A stretch of DNA of 64,000 nucleotides from Capnocytophaga haemolytica (GCF_001553545.1 NZ_CP014227.1:2624485-2688484); one strand, 5' to 3'. Positions 8,660 through 18,047 are shown, numbered from the stretch's first letter. Translations and numbers: made by a program. The notes: generated from the sequence alone by a model not told the origin.

Positions 8660-11656
8660 TTAAAATTTTAGTTGTACACCTAACGTAAACCCATAAGGGT
8701 TAGGATATGCGCCACCATCGTAGCTCCTGTCCCAAATACTACTGTTTAAGAACTCAGGGTCAAGACCTGTATACTTAGTGAGCGTAAATACATTTTGCGC
8801 ATTGACAAATACCCTGACATTTTCAACCCCATTGCCGAAAATATCCTTAGGGAGGTTATACCCTAAGGCTACTTGCTTGAGACGCAGATAGTCGCCATCT
8901 TCAAGCCAACGGTCTTGATCACGGCGCACGTTGCGCGCATCGCCATAGAGAGGACGAGGATCTTTCCCATTAGGATTATTGACAAGGTCAAAAGCATCGT
9001 AATCCTTGCGATAATTCGAGTTATCGTCAAAGCGATCAAAAGCACTGCGAGGTCCGTTGAAAATCTTATGCCCAAAAGCCCCTGTGAATTGCAAGAACAA
9101 GTCAAAACCCTTGTATTCAAACGAGAGGTTTGCCCCTGCACTCCAAGTAGGCAGCGAATGCCCCGCATACTGACGGTCAGCATCAGTAATATTGCCATCA
9201 TCATTGTAGTCCACGTAGCGAACATCGCCTGGCTGAGCATTGGGCTGTATCAGTTTCCCTTTGCTGTTTACGTGGTCGAGTACCTCCTGTTGAGAACGGA
9301 AGATACCATCCGTTTTTATCAAATACCAATCGCCGATAGGACTTCCTACATACGACTTGGTATCCCATTGAGTGAAAAACTCCCTACCATAGCCCAGCTC
9401 AAGTATCTTATTCTTCACGTAAGAAGTATTCAGCCCTACCGAATAGCGAAAGTCCCCTATCTGGTCTTTCCAATTCACGGAAAGCTCAAAACCCTTGTTC
9501 TCCAACGAGGCGGCATTCACCATTGGGTTGCCTCCATTATTACCGGTAGACATCAGTATCTGCATCTGAGTAAGCACATCTCTGGTAGTTTTCAAGAAAT
9601 AGTCCGCATTGACCTCTAACCGATGGTCAAGCATCACAAGGTCAAAACCCGCATTGAGCTGCTCAAGCTCTTCCCACTTCAAGTTGCTATTCACTAATTT
9701 TACTTGGGTCATCCCCGTATGTACAGATTGATCTGTGCCAAAGATAGCTTGCGGGAAAACGTTGATATAAGGCGTCCAATCCCATTCACCGATATTTGAG
9801 CTCCCTAAGATACCGTAATTAGCCCTGAGCTTTAAGTCATTGACCACACGGTTCTTAAAAAAGCCCTCTTCACCGATACGCCAAGCCCCCGCAATAGAAG
9901 GGAAAACCCCATTGCGGTACTTAGGACCAAACTTCGAAGAAGAATCCCTGCGAACCGTAGCACTGAGCATATACTTCCCATTGAGCGTATAGTTCAAACG
10001 CCCAAAAACAGAAAACAACTTAGAAAGATTTTGGTAACTGCCTGTCTTAGGGTCAGACAGTGCCCCATCCAACTGCTTAAAGTACTCATTGCCCGTCATC
10101 AACACATTGTTCTTAGTGCCCCATATTTGTGAATAATCGTCACTCATATAGCTCGTTCCTACAATGGCAGCAATATCGTGCATACCCAACTTCTTATTCA
10201 GTTCAAGAGTATTGTCAAAGGTCATCGACTTATAAAAAGCCCTATTCCTATTCAAGCTCGTTGGGTCTACGGGCTTGTTGTACGACCAATTCCCTTCTTT
10301 TCTCAAATTGGAATGCGAGTCAGAGCTGGTTACCAATCCAAAATTAAAACGATATTTAAGCATCTTAAACAACTCTAACTCTGCAAAAGCATTGCCACGC
10401 AACCTCAAATTCTCATTCGTCACATCCTCAAGATCCTCTCTGGCAATAGGGTTCGTGCCAAAGGTAACGTCCTTTTTCCCATCGCCATAACCATAGCCTC
10501 CCACATTGTGCTTATCATAAATAGGAATAGTAGGCAACATCCTATACACATCGATGATAGGGTTGGTGGTAAGCTCATCGATATAGTAGTTACTGATGAT
10601 GAGATTCTCGCCAATGCTAAACTTCACACTATCGCTCCAATCAACACTGCTCGAGGTATTAACGCGCCCTGTTACACGCCTGCTGCTACTGCCGTAAGTC
10701 GTCCCCGAATTGCTTTGATAGTTCAGCGAAGTAAAGTATTGACTTTGCTTTCCACCGCCTGAGAAACTCACATCGTGGTCTTGCAGCAATCCCAGCCGAA
10801 ACACTTCTCTTTGCCAATTGGTATTCCCCTCAGCGTGCTGAGCAGGCTGCTGCCCCGCATTTTTGAAAGCCAAGTCATTCATCGCTATCCACTCCTCGCG
10901 GTTCATCAAGTTATAGCGTGGCAACCATTGCGCGGTAGTCTTTGAGGAAACATCAATTTTCATCTTGCCTTCCTTACCCTTCTTAGTAGTAATGATAATC
11001 ACCCCATTGGCAGCCCGCGAGCCGTAGATAGCCGCCGCAGAAGCATCTTTGAGCACTTGGATACTCTCGATGTCGTTGTAGTTAAAATCGCGGTTAGCTG
11101 TCCCCACTGCGATCCCATCAATCACATACAGCGGCGTGCTATTCCCAAAAGTAGCTGTACCCCTAATCTGCACTACTCCCTCAGCCCCAGGATTACCCGA
11201 AGAACGCACAAACAGTCCTGGCACAGTCGATAGCGCATCGCCCACCGTTCCAGTTATGACCGTATTCTTCATCAGCTCCGGTTTAAAGACCGACACTGCC
11301 CCCGTAAGATCTGCCTTGCGCACCGTCTGATAGCCAATGAGCACTACCTCATCTAAGTTCTGCAAGTCCTCTTTCAAGGTAACCTTCACAAACGAGGCAG
11401 AGGCTTTCACCTCTTGCGTCAAGTACCCTATATAAGAGATCTTAACACTCGCCCCTAAGGGAAGACTGATCGAAAAATTACCCTCAAAATCGGTAGCTAC
11501 CCCATTGGAAGGCTTCTTTTTCTCAGTTACACTCGCACCCAATATAGGGGTGCCCTTCTCATCAACGACCTTTCCTTTAAATTGTATCTGCCCTTGAGCT
11601 ATGCTCATTAAAGGAATCATTAATGCTATTAAAAACATTTTGACACAACTTCTCAT
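8660..11656 (-). CDS. SusC/RagA-family TonB-dependent glycan transporter
   Basis: A TonB-dependent outer-membrane importer paired with the SusD protein. With the start chosen here it has 998 residues: signal peptide (MRSCVKMFLIALMIPLMSIAQ), carboxypeptidase-regulatory-like domain (about 20-100, with GVATDFEGNFSISLP), plug domain with PLYVIDGI and AAIYGSRAANGVIIITTKKG, then the beta-barrel ending in phenylalanine (GVQLKF). A longer frame reaches 11695, but a -7 box (minus-strand TAACTTTG at 11693-11700) overlaps that point. The ATG at 11656, about 37 nt downstream of the box and directly before a good signal peptide, is therefore preferred. It is the first gene of the susC-susD-GH43 operon. 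Confidence 0.95.
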   Translation of the reverse strand: MRSCVKMFLIALMIPLMSIAQGQIQFKGKVVDEKGTPILGASVTEKKKPSNGVATDFEGNFSISLPLGASVKISYIGYLTQEVKASASFVKVTLKEDLQNLDEVVLIGYQTVRKADLTGAVSVFKPELMKNTVITGTVGDALSTVPGLFVRSSGNPGAEGVVQIRGTATFGNSTPLYVIDGIAVGTANRDFNYNDIESIQVLKDASAAAIYGSRAANGVIIITTKKGKEGKMKIDVSSKTTAQWLPRYNLMNREEWIAMNDLAFKNAGQQPAQHAEGNTNWQREVFRLGLLQDHDVSFSGGGKQSQYFTSLNYQSNSGTTYGSSSRRVTGRVNTSSSVDWSDSVKFSIGENLIISNYYIDELTTNPIIDVYRMLPTIPIYDKHNVGGYGYGDGKKDVTFGTNPIAREDLEDVTNENLRLRGNAFAELELFKMLKYRFNFGLVTSSDSHSNLRKEGNWSYNKPVDPTSLNRNRAFYKSMTFDNTLELNKKLGMHDIAAIVGTSYMSDDYSQIWGTKNNVLMTGNEYFKQLDGALSDPKTGSYQNLSKLFSVFGRLNYTLNGKYMLSATVRRDSSSKFGPKYRNGVFPSIAGAWRIGEEGFFKNRVVNDLKLRANYGILGSSNIGEWDWTPYINVFPQAIFGTDQSVHTGMTQVKLVNSNLKWEELEQLNAGFDLVMLDHRLEVNADYFLKTTRDVLTQMQILMSTGNNGGNPMVNAASLENKGFELSVNWKDQIGDFRYSVGLNTSYVKNKILELGYGREFFTQWDTKSYVGSPIGDWYLIKTDGIFRSQQEVLDHVNSKGKLIQPNAQPGDVRYVDYNDDGNITDADRQYAGHSLPTWSAGANLSFEYKGFDLFLQFTGAFGHKIFNGPRSAFDRFDDNSNYRKDYDAFDLVNNPNGKDPRPLYGDARNVRRDQDRWLEDGDYLRLKQVALGYNLPKDIFGNGVENVRVFVNAQNVFTLTKYTGLDPEFLNSSIWDRSYDGGAYPNPYGFTLGVQLKF

Positions 11657-11692
11657 AAGCTTAAAGTTTATTTTTTGTTTGATATCTGAGCG

Positions 11693-11700
11693 CAAAGTTA
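11693..11700 (-). promoter_or_regulatory. -7 box of the susC promoter
   Basis: The minus strand reads TAACTTTG, matching the Bacteroidetes consensus TAnnTTTG. It lies about 37 nt before the ATG at 11656. No clear -33 TTG is seen at the usual distance, which fits an activator-dependent promoter. Confidence 0.6.
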
Positions 11701-11875
11701 AACGAAAATATACATACCACCTATAAAAATCGTATCACTAAATAGCACATTTTTCTCAATCTGCTCTCTTTGAAAGAATCGTAGCATCACAATTGTGTAT
11801 TTTTATATTTTCTCCCAAGTCAAATCGCCTCTTAAAAAATTTACAACAACACTCAGCACACTGTGGATATGCACC

Positions 11876-11928
11876 GAATACGCTCGAGTGTATTCAAGTC
11901 GTATTCAGGGCGTCTCCATAGTGTATTC
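11876..11928. promoter_or_regulatory. GTATTC repeat cluster, candidate HTCS binding region upstream of susC
   Basis: GAATAC (11876-11881) and GTATTC (11890-11895) form an inverted repeat with an 8-bp spacer. Further direct GTATTC copies start at 11901 and 11923. The direct copies are offset by 11 and 22 bp, that is one and two helical turns. The cluster is about 180-235 bp upstream of the susC -7 box. The rest of 11701-11968 is AT-rich, with no gene that I can support. Confidence 0.5.
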
Positions 11929-12036
11929 AGTTAACCTCTTACTATCCTATTACTATCTTCTTACCTTTCTATAAGGTCGTAGGTAGGTAGAGTGTCTTGA
12001 AGGCGAGGATACTAACTTGTTGATAGCAAGATCGAG

Positions 12037-12090
12037 AGCTCAGCGCGCTAGCCCTGAAAGCTGAAAGCTGAGCCCTGAAAGCTGAATTTA
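12037..12090. repeat. Intergenic microrepeat (GCTGAAAGCTGAG type)
   Basis: Short direct repeats of CTGAAAGCTGA following GCTCAGCGCGCTAGCCCT. A diverged copy with the same order of blocks is at 40979-41030. The open frame across 11969-12214 on the minus strand is not credible as a gene: its composition is low-complexity and it sits across these repeats. Confidence 0.55.
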
Positions 12091-12224
12091 GAACCTTAAG
12101 TTCCATTAAGAAGTGCAATTTTGGGAGCTTTTTCTCGCTGGTTTTTCTCTCTTTTTGCCTTCTAAAAAGAGCAAAAAAAAGAGAGAAAAACTTACATAGA
12201 AGTTCCTCTCTCAAAATTAATGTT

Positions 12225-12764
12225 TACCTTTGCCGAGTAAAAGAAAAAAATATGACAAAAGGTTACAAACACTTAATTTTGGAGCAAAGGTACGCAATTA
12301 AAGCGTATATCCAAACAAAACAAACAAATAAATTTATGGCTAATGAGTTAGGCGTCTCAGAATCAACAATTAGCAGAGAGATTAGTAGAAATGGAGGACG
12401 TAAAAAATACGCTCCAAGAATAGCTCAGGAGCGAGCGGACTTAAAAAAAGAACGATTGAAAGAAGTGCGAAAGTTTACCCCAGAGGTAGAAAAAATCGTT
12501 AGGGATAAGATCTGTAATGAGCAGTGGTCTCCCAAGCAAATTGTAGGTCATTACAAGAATGAGAAATTAAAGAAGAAGACAGGAATAGAAATGGTTTGCG
12601 CAGAACGTATCTACCAATTTGTACGTAAGAATAAAGCGGCAGGAGGTGATATATACGAACATATGCGCCATAAACTCAAAAAGAGGGCGCGTCCTGTATC
12701 AGGTAAATATGAGGTGATAAAGGATAAGGTTTCGATTGATGAACGTCCAGATGTAGTCAATAAT
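12225..12764 (+). pseudogene. IS30-type transposase, 5' part only, cut by IS1380-type element
   Basis: A promoter box TACCTTTG (12225-12232) precedes an ATG at 12252. The product begins with an IS30-type helix-turn-helix (LEQRYAIKAYI, LGVSESTISREISRNGG) and continues to IDERPDVVNN. In IS30 transposases that point is immediately before the GDWE start of the catalytic core. From 12765 the sequence is the terminal repeat of another element, and translation runs on only to a stop at 12845. About 170 native residues remain of the roughly 320 expected. The DDE core is absent, so the protein cannot be an active transposase. No 3' remainder of this gene is found on the other side of the inserted element. 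Confidence 0.85.
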
Positions 12765-14094
12765 CCCAGATTACGCAGTAGAGAAAAAAGTATTATTTTT
12801 GCAGCCGAAATCCAACTGCTGAGCAGTAGAAAAAAATGGCATTAGATTACACGTTATCCTTTACAAATAAGGAAGTTACACCTTGGTGTGGAATGGTTTT
12901 TTTGAAGCAAATGTTGCAAAAAATGAACTTTCGCGAGCAAATACAGCAATGCACCTGTATGCCTACCCAAGAATCCAATAATTCCTATAAGCCTGACACC
13001 ATTTTGGAGAGTTTTATAACAAGTATTTGGTGTGGGGCAAATCGCTTTTTGCACACAGAACAAATCCGTGGTGATAGAGCCCTTTGCAAGATTTTTGACT
13101 GGGAGAAAGCACCTGGTCAGGACGTTTATAAGCGCTATTTTAGGAAGTTTACTGAAGAAAATAATAAAGGAACCGCGAAATATTTCTTTAGCTGGCTGTT
13201 TCGTGAAATAAACTTTAATTATTTTACTTTGGATATAGATTCAAGTGTAATTCTTCGATATGGAGATCAAGAAGGTGCAGAAGTAGGTTATAATAGTAAA
13301 AAATCAGGAAGAAAATCACATCACTCCATAATTGCTTTTGTAAATGACCTAAAATTAGTTGCTAATATACAGCTTAGAAACGGAAAATCAGCAGCTTCAA
13401 CAGGTTTTAATGAGTTTTTAGATGATACTTTGTCTATTTTTGGAAATAAAAAGGTAGGATTAGTGCGATTGGAGCACGCTTTACCCATCCTATTCAAAAG
13501 GCAATCACCGAACAAAAGGCTTGGGTAAATATTGATGAAGGACTTGATATTTGTGATAATTCATATAAAGCTAATGACTGGGAAAAAGAGCGTAGAGTAG
13601 TGATTGTCAGAAGAAAACTTGATAAGATTCCCGATGCTATAGGAAAAACATTGAGCTTATTTCCTGAGGATGAACTCTATCGTAATTACAAGTATTCAGC
13701 CTATGTAACGAATTTAAATGTAGGGATGACAGAGGTGTGGAAACTATACCGAATGCGAGGTGATGCTGAGAATCGTATTAAAGAGTTAAAGGCTGATTTT
13801 GGGGCAGATAGCTTTAATTTAAACAGCTTTTATGGTACAGAAATAGCTTTGATTTTATCGATGTTGTCCTACAATTTGATGTCTATTTTCAGGTTATTTG
13901 TACTGCAAGAAAAAACGCAGAGGACTTTATCTACTTTGCGTTTTAGGACATTTAATATTGGAGCATATTTTCAAAGGATTAAAGGTGAACTCAAGTTAGT
14001 CATTGCCTTGGTCAAAAGGCGGCGAAAGTGGTTCTCTTCCCTATGGAACTACCCCTTTGAATTGCCTTTGGAAATTTCTACTGCGTAATCTGGG
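12765..14094 (+). mobile_element. IS1380-type insertion sequence
   Basis: Perfect 18-bp terminal inverted repeats: CCCAGATTACGCAGTAGA at 12765-12782 and its reverse complement at 14077-14094. The single transposase gene between them is broken. The bases directly outside the ends (taat on the left, ataa on the right) are not an identical target duplication, and the two flanks carry unrelated genes. Confidence 0.85.
12836..14088 (+). pseudogene. IS1380-family transposase with internal deletion and frameshift
   Basis: The first part (from ATG 12836) carries the IS1380 N-terminus and first catalytic Asp region (NYFTLDIDSSVILRYGDQEG). It then reads to KVGLVRLEHA and goes out of frame. The next frame resumes at about 13485 with FTHPIQKAITEQKAWVNID and continues through the C-terminal part (RGDAENRIKELKADFGADSFNL, with the last catalytic acidic residue) to the stop at 14088. 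Several tens of residues that normally lie between GLVR and the THPIQ-like segment, including the second catalytic Asp region, are missing. The break is therefore a deletion with frame change, not a simple one-base slip. It is not functional on its own. Confidence 0.85.
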
Positions 14095-14317
14095 ATAAAT
14101 GAGGAAATATATGTATTTCAAGTATTTTTGATATAATCTTAGTATCTGATGAAATAGTGTAAACATTTTTGTAGATATCAATAAAGCCTTTTACAGACCA
14201 TTCACCATTCTCTATACTTATTAACTGTACTACTTTTTCAGCAAACTCTTGCAAAAATGCCTTAAATGCAGTCTTGCGCTGTTGTTTTTCTTTAACTGAT
14301 AATTTCTTCCTATCCAT
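14078..14317 (-). pseudogene. Unknown gene, N-terminal fragment truncated by the IS1380-type element
   Basis: An ATG at 14317 lies 25 nt after a -7 box (minus-strand TAATTTTG at 14342-14349). This supports a genuine gene start and argues against the longer frame from 14344. The 79-residue product starts MDRKKLSVKEKQQRKTAF and runs into the right end of the IS, where the last residues and stop codon are IS-derived. I cannot name the family. It is followed upstream, on the same strand, by the SH3-domain gene. Confidence 0.5.
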
Positions 14318-14375
14318 TGTCTTAAAATATATTCTCAACTGCAAAATTACAAAACTTCCTATACTCCACCAAATC

Positions 14376-15188
14376 CTAAAAACAACTGTAAACCCGCTTC
14401 AGTAACACGTCCCGCTCTCCTAATATCAAAAGAACACTCCTTGCCGATGCCCCATCGCCATAGTTGAAATGCAAGATGTATTGCGCATCTCCCTTCTTAT
14501 AGAGCTTTATATCCTTTGAGGATACGCCTATAAAGTACTTCGTCATAGCATAAGGTACGCTGTAATGCTTCTTGTTGATACTCACCTCCAATCGCTGCAT
14601 CACCGCCCATCGCTTGTCATACGCGTCTGCCTGCACTCCCTTCTCATCAAAAATAAAAACCTCATCAGTATCCTCGCCTCTTTGCTTAGCTATCTTATAA
14701 TCACCGAGCCTCAATTGCCCGAATGCTATATCCACTACCGTATGCGCATCTGCAAAGCGCACTCCCTGCTCCGTTCGCCTTGTAGCTTTTATCTGTGGGT
14801 AAAGCAACTGCTGCTCATTGCCCAAAAGAAGCTGCCCTGTATCCTCCTTAGCGAGATCTTTATAGATGCATATCGTATCTCTATCAGCACTGCCTTCTTC
14901 TTTAATCCGCAACTTTAAGAGTTCGCGCTCGTCCACTGACTTAATCCTATCAGTATGCATCACCCCTACTATTCCACGCAGCGTCTTTACCTTCGTCCAC
15001 GCCTCTTTTGTTGGTAAATAGAAGAAATACACCCCTTTTGCTACCTTATCTATCACCGCACCGCTATCTGCTGCACGCACATTCACATAGCCATCAGGGT
15101 CATTGATCACCCCAATAGCATAATCCTCCAAGGACTGTGCCCAAAGATTGCTAATAAATAAACTGAAAATTATAACGCACTTTTTCAA
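14376..15188 (-). CDS. Secreted protein with N-terminal bacterial SH3 domain
   Basis: 270 residues. Residues 1-17 (MKKCVIIFSLFISNLWA) form a signal peptide. Residues about 25-85 (IGVINDPDGYVNVRAADSG...GVYFFYLPTKEAWTKVKTLRGIVGVMHTDRIK) have the GYVNVR start and the spacing of a bacterial SH3 (SH3b) domain, usually a cell-wall or ligand-binding module. The rest is unrecognised. There is no catalytic motif, so the function is unknown. The gene stands alone between IS scars: the IS5-type element begins 16 bp upstream of its ATG, so its original promoter has probably been displaced. Confidence 0.75.
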   Translation of the reverse strand: MKKCVIIFSLFISNLWAQSLEDYAIGVINDPDGYVNVRAADSGAVIDKVAKGVYFFYLPTKEAWTKVKTLRGIVGVMHTDRIKSVDERELLKLRIKEEGSADRDTICIYKDLAKEDTGQLLLGNEQQLLYPQIKATRRTEQGVRFADAHTVVDIAFGQLRLGDYKIAKQRGEDTDEVFIFDEKGVQADAYDKRWAVMQRLEVSINKKHYSVPYAMTKYFIGVSSKDIKLYKKGDAQYILHFNYGDGASARSVLLILGERDVLLKRVYSCF

Positions 15189-15203
15189 TTATCTTGATAA
15201 ACG

Positions 15204-16001
15204 TGTTTAAACTTTTTTGAGGAACTTGGAGATAAACCCTAATAGGAGCATTCCAATCCAAGTTACATCAAGATACTCATATCTCATTATCAAACCTTTA
15301 TATCCGTAAAGCCAACCATTTGCTTGTTCAATCTTAAACCTATTTTTGTACAATTCTTCATCAAAATAAACATCTGGTTGCTCTCCATTTCGGGGATTAG
15401 GTTTAATATTTGCTATAATTTCTTTGCTTTCTAAAAAATCTCTAAGAGACTTACTATCAAATCCTGCATCAGCATTGAGAAACAGACCTTTGTACTCTAT
15501 TCCTGCTTCTTCTAATAAAGCTAAGATTTCTTTTAGTACTTCTTCTATTTCATATAAGTCATTGTGATTTCCAGCTTTAGGACTTCCCATTGCTATCATT
15601 TGCCCTTTATTATCACACAAAAAAATACTATTTGTGGTTACGGCTTTTTTTTCTTGCTTGATAGATTTAACCATATTCGCTGAAAGCTACCGTCTTTACT
15701 CCATTTATTGAAGTAGTAATAGACATTTTGCCAAGAGATTTCTCCTTTTTCAAAATAGCTCTCAATTGGAAGTTCTCTCCATTGTACCCCTGTTTTTAAC
15801 CTCTTGAGAATCAAATAAAAATATTGAAGCCAAATCAAAATTACTTTTAAATCATCTTTTTCCTACCCATAAAAAGGGAATAATCCAATTATTTATTGTA
15901 TCTTTGCCCAAAATTCCTGAATTTTGGTGTTCTTTTTTTTTCAAACACAAAATTACTAATTTTCGGGAACTTTTATTTTATTATAGGAAAAAGTTTAAAC
16001 A
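15204..16001 (-). mobile_element. IS5-type element, copy A, internally deleted
   Basis: Ends TGTTTAAACTTTTT (left) and AAAAAGTTTAAACA (right) are inverted. It is nearly identical to the copies at 19657-20545 and 43017-43905 but about 91 bp shorter. The loss lies between two TTCTTGCTT repeats that are 92 bp apart in the full copies (20104-20112 and 20196-20204), and the junction here reads TTCTTGCTTGATAGATTT. The element is non-autonomous. Confidence 0.88.
15207..15838 (-). pseudogene. IS5-type transposase, deleted copy
   Basis: Two partial frames remain. The upstream one ends SFQRIWLNLSSKKKKP. The downstream one reads MVKSIKQEKKAVTTNSIF and continues through the second catalytic Asp (GLFLNADAGFD) and the catalytic Glu region (NRFKIEQANGW). 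The first catalytic Asp segment (VQLDGSH in the full copies) lies in the deleted 92 bp, so the enzyme is dead. The A8 tract shared by all copies is at 15645-15652 (T8 on the plus strand). Confidence 0.85.
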
Positions 16002-16009
16002 GCTTCAAT

Positions 16010-17008
16010 ATGAAAGGAAAATACTTACTTCTATTTTTCGTTTTACTAATCGCTTGTAAAGACGAAAAATCAAATCCTGAAAACAAAGAACCAAAAGCAG
16101 GAGTAGGATTAAGAATTGCTACTGCTTATGGAGCTCCTAATGTGGATAAATGGATTGCTAATGCTAAAGCTATGGGTATTAATTGTATGCGATTGACTGA
16201 TATGATACAAAAAGATAAAGGTCATTTGCAAGATTTAACCAGTGACCCCGAGCGTAAGTTTGACGAAATGGATAAAAAAGTAGCCAAAATAGTCGCCAGC
16301 GGTATGACTTATGTTTTAGATTTATCCTACATACGAAATCAACTCATAAAAGAAGGTATCAACCCTTATTCACCTTCTACCGATTGGACTCCGTATTTAG
16401 AAGTTGTTTTAAACAGAACCCCCATAAAGGGATATACTTATAAAAACGACCCTCACCTTGCTTTTATAGCCATAGCAGGCGAGCCTTTTAGTAAATACAG
16501 TGATAATCCAATAGAGAAAGCAGGTAATAAAGCTAATCTCATTGCCTTCTATAAACGGTTAGCCCTTCAGTTAAAAAAAATGGGAGTAACTCGTCCTATT
16601 TCAGCAGGTGGGTTTCTTCATCAAGGCAAAGACGGCTGGGGTACCGATGCCGATTTAGGTTTTAAAGAAATATGGTCGTTGCCAGAGATTGATATCCCCA
16701 CCATACACGTATACGACGACGACGCTATTAATAGCATTCCCCAATTAGTTGCCTTTTGCCATAGCATTGGTAAACCTTTGGTTATTGAGGAAACAGGAAA
16801 AGAATACAAAGGAAATGATGCTGAGAGAGCCAAATGGTTTGAGAAGATTGCCTCCAAAATTAAAGACTCTCAAGCCTTCCCTGATGGTATAGGTTTGTGG
16901 AATATAGGCGAAATGAATGGTTATGATGTTCGTGCCGATGAACACCCTATAACTACCAAAGCAGTACGAGAGCTAATGCTATTAACTCAAAGCAAGCTAC
17001 TAAATTAA
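16010..17008 (+). CDS. GH5-like (clan GH-A) glycosidase lipoprotein, probably surface-exposed
   Basis: The start is set at 16010. The longer frame to 15896 lies inside the IS and has no signal peptide, whereas MKGKYLLLFFVLLIAC from 16010 is a textbook lipoprotein signal with cysteine at 16. The residues after it (CKDEK) match the K-(D/E)2 surface-export signal known for Capnocytophaga lipoproteins. The rest looks like a TIM-barrel glycosidase: GINCMRLTD in strand 2, candidate acid/base Glu in IAIAGEPF, and candidate nucleophile Glu in PLVIEETG, as in cellulase/mannanase-type clan GH-A enzymes. The substrate is unknown. The IS end lies only 8 bp before the ATG, so expression must come from the IS or from a promoter beyond it. 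Confidence 0.72.
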   Translation: MKGKYLLLFFVLLIACKDEKSNPENKEPKAGVGLRIATAYGAPNVDKWIANAKAMGINCMRLTDMIQKDKGHLQDLTSDPERKFDEMDKKVAKIVASGMTYVLDLSYIRNQLIKEGINPYSPSTDWTPYLEVVLNRTPIKGYTYKNDPHLAFIAIAGEPFSKYSDNPIEKAGNKANLIAFYKRLALQLKKMGVTRPISAGGFLHQGKDGWGTDADLGFKEIWSLPEIDIPTIHVYDDDAINSIPQLVAFCHSIGKPLVIEETGKEYKGNDAERAKWFEKIASKIKDSQAFPDGIGLWNIGEMNGYDVRADEHPITTKAVRELMLLTQSKLLN

Positions 17009-17032
17009 CAAACAGCTTATTATCGTCTGATT

Positions 17033-18040
17033 ATGACTATTATTATCCCTAAAAACTACTCAACTCCCTACGGAATAATGGATACCGAGCGAGCTATAAA
17101 ACTAATCAAAGACTCTTTTGAGCAGGCTTTGGCGCGTGCTTTAAACCTCACACGTATTTCGGCTCCTTTATTTGTGAAGCGTTCCACAGGTCTTAATGAT
17201 AACCTCAACGGAATAGAACGCCCTGTTAGCTTTGAAATGAAAGATTACAAAGGTGAAGTGATAGAAATTATCCATTCGCTTGCTAAATGGAAACGTTTAG
17301 CCCTGAAACGCTATGGTATTAAAGCAGGCGAAGGCATTTATACTGATATGAATGCTATCCGTAGAGATGAAGAATTAGATAATACCCATTCTATTTATGT
17401 AGACCAATGGGATTGGGAAAAAGTGATAACTCCCTCTCAGCGCACTTTATCTTATCTCAAACAAACCGTAAAACAGTTATATAATGCCTTTCTTGAAACA
17501 GAAGCGATATTAGTAAAAGAATATAACAAGTGTAAGGTTTTTCTACCTCGTGAAGTAACATTCATAAGTTCACAAGAATTAGAAGATATGTATCCTAACT
17601 TATCACCTTCTGAACGTGAACATAATTTCACCAAAGAAAAAGGAGCTATTTTTATTACTCAAATAGGCAAAACACTTCTTTCAGGAAAAAAACACGACAA
17701 TAGAGCCCCCGATTATGACGATTGGGAACTCAATGGCGACCTTATTATTTGGAATCCTTTACTAAACAGCGCTTTAGAACTTTCTTCAATGGGTATTCGA
17801 GTAAACGAAGCCTCTCTACATTCTCAACTGAAAACTTCAAAATCAGAAGAACGTGAGAAGTTAGAATATCATCAGATGCTATTACGCGGTGAATTACCCT
17901 TAACTATTGGGGGAGGTATCGGTCAATCTCGTATCTGTATGCTACTCTTGCAAAAAGCTCATATCGGTGAAGTACAAGCATCAATATGGACAGATGATAT
18001 GGTTCAGTTATGCGATAAGAACGGAATTCATTTATTGTAA
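17033..18040 (+). CDS. asnA: Aspartate-ammonia ligase (asparagine synthetase A), first copy
   Basis: Makes asparagine from aspartate, ammonia and ATP in the cytosol; related to class II aminoacyl-tRNA synthetases. 335 residues, the normal length. Characteristic stretches are RISAPLFVKRSTGLNDNLNGIERPV, HSLAKWKRLAL, YTDMNAIRRDE (motif 2 type), HSIYVDQWDWE, RAPDYDDWELNGDLI and LTIGGGIGQSR (motif 3 type). It follows the GH5-like gene by 24 bp on the same strand. A second, clearly paralogous asnA lies at 35027-36037 on the other strand. This copy has visibly more A/T at third codon positions than the other (judged by eye). Confidence 0.97.
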   Translation: MTIIIPKNYSTPYGIMDTERAIKLIKDSFEQALARALNLTRISAPLFVKRSTGLNDNLNGIERPVSFEMKDYKGEVIEIIHSLAKWKRLALKRYGIKAGEGIYTDMNAIRRDEELDNTHSIYVDQWDWEKVITPSQRTLSYLKQTVKQLYNAFLETEAILVKEYNKCKVFLPREVTFISSQELEDMYPNLSPSEREHNFTKEKGAIFITQIGKTLLSGKKHDNRAPDYDDWELNGDLIIWNPLLNSALELSSMGIRVNEASLHSQLKTSKSEEREKLEYHQMLLRGELPLTIGGGIGQSRICMLLLQKAHIGEVQASIWTDDMVQLCDKNGIHLL

Positions 18041-18047
18041 ACGGATA

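Noticed and set aside
8873..9619. Plus-strand 248-codon frame opposite susC
   Set aside because: It is antisense to a conserved SusC barrel and shows no domain, signal or promoter.
11969..12214. Minus-strand 81-codon frame before the IS30 gene
   Set aside because: Low-complexity translation over microrepeats, with no promoter or recognisable domain.
15896..16009. Longer N-terminus of the GH5-like protein
   Set aside because: It would be encoded by the IS end and would bury the lipoprotein signal inside the protein.
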